Below are positions 5,850-8,875 of a stretch of DNA of 8,875 bases, one piece after another. Under the pieces are notes generated by a model. The model saw nothing but the letters and a program-made list of their open reading frames with translations, did no database searches and had not been told where the DNA came from. The position numbers and the translations under genes were made by a program. The stretch is from Methanomicrobia archaeon (GTDB lineage Archaea > Methanobacteriota_B > Thermococci > Methanofastidiosales > NM3). How positions within the stretch are numbered: the first letter of the stretch is position 1; every line of letters starts with the position of its first letter. The stretch is from positions 1-8,875 of the forward strand of contig DSAJ01000091.1 in NCBI GenBank assembly GCA_011372835.1, written 5' to 3'.

Positions 5850-6748
5850 AGCGATTCGAGCTTCGCGACCCGTTCATTTACCTCTTTTGGCGTCATGTCC
5901 AGATGTTCGAGCACCGTTACGGACACGGTGTCACCGAACGTCTTTTCCTCTATCGCAGATACGTACGTCTCGAAGTCGGAGAACAACTCCTCCTGTACCT
6001 CGAGGCCCATTCCAGGGAAGAGAAGGGAAAGATATGCGTCAAGCAGGTAATAGCGGTAGCTGCGGTCGGCAATCTCAGCGAACCGCTCCGGGAGACCGAG
6101 CGCCTCCTGCCATGCATCGGGGCGTTTGGGCAGCACGGGTATGCCGTAACGCGTCCCTATCTCGAACGACCCGTAGAGGAACCCCACCGCGTATGTGTCG
6201 ATCCGCCCTTTGGCGGAAAGCGTGGCAAACGAGCACAGCATCGAGCGCGCCATGCGCATGCGTTCGCGCACGACCGCTGACACATGGGCGTCATCGATGC
6301 CGGGCACGGTGTCGATAAGCGACGAGAGCGCCCGAACATCGTTTATGGCGTGGTATGTGCCGTCGAGCTGGTCGAGGGGGGTGACGGTCGTCCCACTATC
6401 ATCGTGCCCCTGGTATGTTGTCCCCATGGCTGCCTTGGCCGTGGGCACGAGCCGGGCAAAAAACGTTCGTGCTCCCTCTGACGCCCCAGTGATATCGTCG
6501 CTGGATTCAAGCATTTCCAATGTCCCGTGGTCGATGACGAATCTGACCGTTGCCTGGACACCGCCTCGAAACGAGAGGGGAAAGTAGGCCTTCCCGTTCT
6601 TGCACAACGTTGCGTGGGCCGTGCGCAGTTCGTCCTGCGCCATCCCTTCGGGAAGCGGCGACTCGACCAGGACGGGCGGGGGCATGAACTCGTTCGATCC
6701 CGCTCGCACGGCATTTTTCAATGCGGAAAGTGGCCCTCCGGAGTCCAT
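5840..6748 (-). CDS. Uncharacterised 302-aa soluble protein
   Basis: No family is recognised. The protein has no signal peptide and no clear membrane span. Residues 45-85 read as beta-strands (KAYFPLSFRGGVQATVRFVI, then DHGTLEML). A middle region (95-175) is mostly helical. Residues 184-204 (DTYAVGFLYGSFEIGTRYGI) and 230-250 (SYRYYLLDAYLSLLFPGMGL) are conspicuously aromatic. The C-terminus (283-300) is a charged helix, LDMTPKEVNERVAKLESL. The reading frame has the base composition of neighbouring genes and a well-placed promoter (ATTTAAAT centred about 26 nt from the ATG), implying a leaderless message, so it should be a genuine expressed gene. It is transcribed away from rimI and its 3' end overlaps the DUF1699-like gene by 10 nt. 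The function cannot be stated from sequence alone. Confidence 0.85.
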   Translation of the reverse strand: MDSGGPLSALKNAVRAGSNEFMPPPVLVESPLPEGMAQDELRTAHATLCKNGKAYFPLSFRGGVQATVRFVIDHGTLEMLESSDDITGASEGARTFFARLVPTAKAAMGTTYQGHDDSGTTVTPLDQLDGTYHAINDVRALSSLIDTVPGIDDAHVSAVVRERMRMARSMLCSFATLSAKGRIDTYAVGFLYGSFEIGTRYGIPVLPKRPDAWQEALGLPERFAEIADRSYRYYLLDAYLSLLFPGMGLEVQEELFSDFETYVSAIEEKTFGDTVSVTVLEHLDMTPKEVNERVAKLESLYG

Positions 6749-6770
6749 ACATCATCGTGGGAGCAGTATG

Positions 6771-6778
6771 ATTTAAAT
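6771..6778 (-). promoter_or_regulatory. TATA box ATTTAAAT for the minus-strand gene
   Basis: A perfect palindromic 8-mer centred 26 nt from the ATG (6748) of the minus-strand gene predicts a leaderless transcript. Being symmetric, it could also drive the plus strand; its plus-strand start site would fall at about 6800-6801, on the ATG of a 15-codon ORF. The same 8-mer occurs at 7894-7901 before the RAM-domain gene. Confidence 0.6.
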
Positions 6779-6808
6779 ATTGTCCTTTGAAAAAACACCA
6801 TGGCAATG

Positions 6809-6816
6809 TATTTAAG
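6809..6816 (+). promoter_or_regulatory. TATA box candidate for rimI
   Basis: TATTTAAG is a good archaeal TATA box. The predicted start site near 6838 would give rimI a leader of about 54 nt that contains a small hairpin and T-run (6846-6864). Other genes in the window have much shorter leaders. Confidence 0.5.
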
Positions 6817-6845
6817 TGCGCCACCATCAAGTGAGGTATACTACT

Positions 6846-6864
6846 AGCGCATCGTGCTTTTTTT
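6846..6864 (+). terminator. Hairpin plus T-tract in the rimI leader (attenuator candidate)
   Basis: AGCGC-ATC-GTGCT can fold into a 5-bp stem with one G-U pair and a 3-nt loop, and is followed at once by a run of Ts (6858-6864). This is the layout of an intrinsic terminator, placed between the predicted promoter and rimI. The stem is short, so stability is doubtful. Confidence 0.3.
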
Positions 6865-6891
6865 CGATCGGCATGCAAGAACGTGACAAGT

Positions 6892-7323
6892 ATGAACGTG
6901 AGGCCAATAACCCCCTCTGACATCAACGAAGTCTTGAAGATAGAATACGAATGCTTTAAGTATCCCTACCCCCCATCGCTTATCAACTTCCTCTATGCCA
7001 ACTTCCGCGAGAGCTTCCTCGTGGCCGAGGCCGATGCGATCGCCGGCTACGTGATCGGCATAAGTGACGATATCGAGGGACATATCATCTCGATAGGGGT
7101 GCATGAGGGATATCGCAATCTCGGTGTCGGAAAGGCGCTTATGGACCACATCCTCGACGTGTTCAACGGACGCAACCTCTCATACGTTCGCCTCGAGGTG
7201 CGCGAAGGTAACAAGAAGGCGATACGGTTCTACTACCGATTGGGATTTCGCAGGCGCGAGGTGCTTCGGAACTACTACGAGGACGGGGAGAACGCCTACG
7301 TACTCGTGAAACGCCTGAAGTGA
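6892..7323 (+). CDS. rimI: RimI-type protein N-alpha-acetyltransferase
   Basis: A 143-aa single-domain GNAT enzyme. Archaeal RimI/Ard1 proteins acetylate the N-terminal residue of many cytosolic proteins using acetyl-CoA, with broad specificity. Motif A is at 68-84 with the CoA loop R75-N-L-G-V-G80. The substrate-side strand LEVREGN is at 101-107, and motif B is at 108-119 (KKAIRFYYRLGF). The end NYYEDGENAYVLVKRL (128-142) is typical of RimI. The N-terminus RPITPSDINEVLKIEYECF is the usual first strand and helix. ATG 6892 is preferred; a GTG at 6883 would add only three residues and has no better ribosome binding site. The DUF457 gene starts 4 nt after its stop, so the two are probably co-transcribed. 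RimI is often found near translation genes, which fits this window. Confidence 0.92.
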   Translation: MNVRPITPSDINEVLKIEYECFKYPYPPSLINFLYANFRESFLVAEADAIAGYVIGISDDIEGHIISIGVHEGYRNLGVGKALMDHILDVFNGRNLSYVRLEVREGNKKAIRFYYRLGFRRREVLRNYYEDGENAYVLVKRLK

Positions 7324-7327
7324 TATC

Positions 7328-7834
7328 ATGGAATGGAAGTCGCATCTGGCAGGAGGCCTCATCGCCGCAGCGATTGGCATGGCCGTGATCAGGGGCACAG
7401 GACCTCTTGAGATGGTGGACGCCTTCGCATGGACCTCGCTTTTTTCCGTCATACCCTGTGTGCCAGACATATTCTCAAGGCACTTTCGAACGCCACTTAC
7501 CCATTCGCTTTTCGTCCCGCTTGCTGTCTTTTTGTTCATAGCACTTCTTGCCATCCTTCCAACACCGGACCTTTACGGTCTTATATCCCTCGAAGGCGCG
7601 TTCTTTGCAGCCCTTGGACTCGCATCCCATACGCTGCTCGATTCGTTCACCTCCGCTGGTGCACCCCTTCTCTACCCTTTGGTAGGAAGGCGCCACCTTC
7701 ACTTCCCCTGGTTCGGGCCCCGGATGCGTTATGAGGACGGCATCTCACACAACACGCTGCAGGCCGTTGCGGTCATCGTATGTGCGGTAGCGCTGCTCAT
7801 CGAGCTCATCGGGCGCCTTACCGGGAGCCTGTGA
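7328..7834 (+). CDS. DUF457 / YdjM-type membrane-bound metal-dependent hydrolase
   Basis: A 168-aa inner-membrane protein with about four to five hydrophobic spans (roughly 8-24, 33-46, 61-78, 88-104, 144-162). Conserved polar residues of the family are present: H6 (KSHLAGG), P46-D47, R51-H52, T58-H59-S60 (LTHSLF) and H101-x-x-x-D105 (SHTLLDSFTSAGAPLLYPL). These His/Asp residues are thought to bind metal near the membrane face, as in the bacterial YdjM/YfhP-like proteins; the substrate is unknown. HFPWFG at 125-130 lies in the loop after the LYP segment. The start is ATG 7328, 4 nt after the rimI stop, with no obvious Shine-Dalgarno, so translation may depend on coupling. The message probably ends at the stem-loop directly after the stop codon. 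Confidence 0.85.
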   Translation: MEWKSHLAGGLIAAAIGMAVIRGTGPLEMVDAFAWTSLFSVIPCVPDIFSRHFRTPLTHSLFVPLAVFLFIALLAILPTPDLYGLISLEGAFFAALGLASHTLLDSFTSAGAPLLYPLVGRRHLHFPWFGPRMRYEDGISHNTLQAVAVIVCAVALLIELIGRLTGSL

Positions 7835-7835
7835 A

Positions 7836-7869
7836 CGTTCGTCGTTGCCGGCAGCGGCATTGACGGACG
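7836..7869. terminator. Long stem-loop directly after the DUF457 gene
   Basis: The arms 7836-7850 and 7855-7869 can form 14 of 15 pairs (12 Watson-Crick, 2 G-U, one T-T mismatch) around the loop GCAG. The structure starts 1 nt after the stop codon at 7832-7834. No T-tract follows on the plus strand, so it is not a standard intrinsic terminator; mRNA 3'-end protection or an operator is equally possible. Confidence 0.55.
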
Positions 7870-7893
7870 AAAGAGTCGAATTAATAAAGAAAG

Positions 7894-7901
7894 ATTTAAA
7901 T
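7894..7901 (+). promoter_or_regulatory. TATA box ATTTAAAT for the RAM-domain gene
   Basis: ATTTAAAT within an AT-rich island (7878-7912) predicts a start site near 7922-7924. The GGTGG ribosome binding site at 7923-7927 lies 5 nt before ATG 7933, right at the predicted 5' end. This is the strongest Shine-Dalgarno in the window. Confidence 0.6.
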
Positions 7902-7932
7902 TGTATTAAAACAAGTGTGTAGTGGTGGAATA

Positions 7933-8166
7933 ATGGTTGAAGCATATGTTCTGGTAACGGTTGGCATAGGAAAAGTGCATGATGTTGTTGAGGAATTGAA
8001 GTTGCTTGACTGCGTAAAGTACATTGATGCAGTCACAGGCCCATACGATGTTATCACTCGCATCCAGGCAAAGGATCTGGGAGAGCTCACGAAGACTGTT
8101 ATCCAAAAGCTTCACAAGATCGACGGCGTCATAGACACCACCACGGCGATCGTCATCGATCTTTGA
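7933..8166 (+). CDS. Stand-alone Lrp/AsnC ligand-binding (RAM) domain protein
   Basis: A 77-aa protein that is entirely an AsnC C-terminal (RAM) domain: the beta-alpha-beta start MVEAYVLVTVGIGKVHDVVE, the hallmark VTGPYDVITRIQAKDLGEL (34-52) and the closing strand DTTTAIVIDL. The N-terminal HTH of Lrp/AsnC regulators is absent, as in other stand-alone RAM proteins, which bind amino acids or other small molecules and form dimers to octamers, sometimes joining full-length Lrp proteins. A direct DNA-binding role is therefore unlikely. ATG 7933 is chosen because GGTGG sits 5 nt upstream; the in-frame GTG at 7915 would lie before the predicted start of the transcript. Codon use is more AT-rich than in most neighbours, which together with the strong promoter and ribosome binding site suggests high expression. 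Confidence 0.9.
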   Translation: MVEAYVLVTVGIGKVHDVVEELKLLDCVKYIDAVTGPYDVITRIQAKDLGELTKTVIQKLHKIDGVIDTTTAIVIDL

Positions 8167-8175
8167 CGACATAGC

Positions 8176-8184
8176 TTTTTTAAG
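8176..8184 (+). promoter_or_regulatory. TATA box for the hemK2-like gene, with adjoining inverted repeats
   Basis: TTTTTTAAG is centred 26 nt before ATG 8206, predicting a leaderless message. CGTC-AA-GACG (8185-8194), a perfect short inverted repeat, sits directly downstream, and TGACGAC (8164-8170) pairs with GTTGTCA (8194-8200) across the box apart from one G-T. Such symmetric sites beside a TATA box can be operators. Confidence 0.55.
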
Positions 8185-8205
8185 CGTCAAGACGTTGTCA
8201 CGACA

Positions 8206-8790
8206 ATGCGTACGCCTCCCTCGTTTTCATCCATCATTTTAGAACGTGATGGGGTCTACCCCGTATCTGAGGACACACGCTTGCTCGCACGCTCTATCGG
8301 CATATCGCCTGGTGAGCGGATGCTCGAGGTCGGATGCGGCACCGGCTATGTGTCACTTTGCGCGGTGTCAAGGGGTGCACTTGTCACCGGTGTTGACATC
8401 AGTGAGGATGCAGTGGCACTCTCGCAAGAGAACGCACGACGTAACGGGATGCATGCAACGTTTCATCAGAGCGATATGTTCGATGCCGTCTCCGGCAAAT
8501 TCGATGTCATCGCATGCAATCCGCCCTACCTCCCATCCGAATCGTTCAAGTCCACCGACTACGACCGGTGCTGGGACGGCGGCGCGGGTGGCCGGTCGTT
8601 CACAGACAGATTCATCGACGGGGTCGACCATGTGGTTGCCCCGGGCGGACGCATCTACTTGCTGCAGTCGTCGTTGTGCGACCCGTATCGTAGCATTACA
8701 CGACTCATCGAACATGGGTACAATGTTGCCATCACAGGATGTACAAAGCTCTTCTTCGAACAGTTGTGCGTGCTGCGCGCCCGCGAATGA
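8206..8790 (+). CDS. HemK2/Mtq2-like N5-glutamine methyltransferase
   Basis: A 194-aa class I S-adenosylmethionine methyltransferase. HemK2/Mtq2 enzymes methylate the glutamine of the GGQ motif in the class 1 release factor (aRF1/eRF1), usually together with Trm112, tuning translation termination. Visible elements are the N-terminal YPVSEDTRLLARS (18-30) typical of this subgroup, motif I EVGCGTG (41-47), the acidic end of strand 2 VDIS (63-66), the catalytic NPPY (105-108) that holds the target amide, the WDGGAGGR element (123-130) and the C-terminal FFEQLCVLRA (183-192). The short N-terminus, without the helical domain of bacterial PrmC, and the SED/DGG elements favour Mtq2 over PrmC. The ATG start is fixed by a TATA box 26 nt upstream, leaving no room for a leader. 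It is a single-gene transcript as far as can be seen. Confidence 0.9.
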   Translation: MRTPPSFSSIILERDGVYPVSEDTRLLARSIGISPGERMLEVGCGTGYVSLCAVSRGALVTGVDISEDAVALSQENARRNGMHATFHQSDMFDAVSGKFDVIACNPPYLPSESFKSTDYDRCWDGGAGGRSFTDRFIDGVDHVVAPGGRIYLLQSSLCDPYRSITRLIEHGYNVAITGCTKLFFEQLCVLRARE

Positions 8791-8875
8791 GCGTCACGGT
8801 ATCCGTGCACAGTCGTTCTGCCCTCATACATGCCTTTACGTTAGTCCGAGCCCATGATAAAATAGTATTATATTA
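8791..8875. other. Non-coding tail with small hairpin and AT-rich end
   Basis: No gene is seen. CACGG-TAT-CCGTG (8795-8807) forms a perfect 5-bp stem 4 nt after the methyltransferase stop, without a T-tract. The last ~25 nt (ATAAAATAGTATTATATTA) are very AT-rich and may be the promoter of a gene beyond the window. Confidence 0.4.

Noticed and set aside
5818..6318. 166-codon plus-strand open frame
   Set aside because: It is antisense to the 302-aa minus-strand gene, Arg/Thr-rich, with no TATA box or domain.
7915..7932. GTG start six codons upstream for the RAM gene
   Set aside because: It lies before the predicted transcript start, and GGTGG is well spaced for ATG 7933.
8246..8857. 203-codon plus-strand frame overlapping the methyltransferase
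   Set aside because: The methyltransferase frame carries all family motifs; this one is a low-complexity Ser/Thr/Cys shadow.
8791..8875. tRNA or small RNA gene in the tail
   Set aside because: No cloverleaf, no GTTCRA-type T-loop and no CCA-proximal stem; only a 5-bp hairpin is seen.

Overview
The window (8,875 nt, GC-rich apart from short AT-rich promoter islands) is chromosomal DNA of a euryarchaeon. The evidence is archaeal-type glutamyl-tRNA synthetase, ether-lipid GGGP synthase, Tsr3/DUF367, ribosomal protein L40e, archaeal RimI, an HemK2/Mtq2-like methyltransferase, and archaeal TATA boxes about 26-28 nt upstream of several start codons. The GGGP synthase looks like the group II type found in Thermoplasmata and Methanothermobacter, so a Thermoplasmata-like lineage is my best guess. 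That is inference, not proof. I see no mobile element, CRISPR array, rRNA or tRNA, and no gene-free stretch over 300 nt.

Layout, left to right: (1) 3-554, the 3' end of a multi-membrane-span protein, possibly a GT-C-like glycosyltransferase. (2) 587-2296, gltX, apparently leaderless from a TATA box just after the previous stop. (3) 2325-3523, a tight cluster: a RimJ/RimL-type acetyltransferase, tsr3 (16S rRNA aminocarboxypropyl transferase, overlapping by 8 nt) and a 47-codon zinc-ribbon L40e gene 1 nt later. (4) 3595-5849, GGGP synthase followed by two genes I cannot fully identify: a 372-aa protein with a helical/HTH-like C-terminus and a 133-aa DUF1699-like protein with a clear C-terminal helix-turn-helix; spacing is 3 nt, then a 4-nt overlap. 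(5) 5840-6748 on the minus strand, a 302-aa protein of unknown family whose 3' end overlaps the preceding operon by 10 nt. (6) 6749-6891, a divergent intergenic region with two TATA boxes, a possible 15-codon leader ORF and a hairpin plus T-tract. (7) 6892-7834, rimI and a DUF457/YdjM-type membrane hydrolase, ending in a strong stem-loop. (8) 7933-8166, a stand-alone Lrp/AsnC ligand-binding (RAM) domain with its own promoter and Shine-Dalgarno. (9) 8206-8790, an hemK2/mtq2-like methyltransferase, leaderless. (10) 8791-8875, non-coding, ending AT-rich.

Functionally most genes serve translation: tRNA charging, rRNA modification, a ribosomal protein, protein N-acetylation and release-factor methylation. 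The first step of archaeal lipid assembly sits beside them. The least explained part is the GGGP synthase operon: its two downstream genes both look like nucleic-acid-binding proteins, which raises the possibility of a regulator pair tied to membrane-lipid synthesis. That is a hypothesis from gene order and motif reading only.
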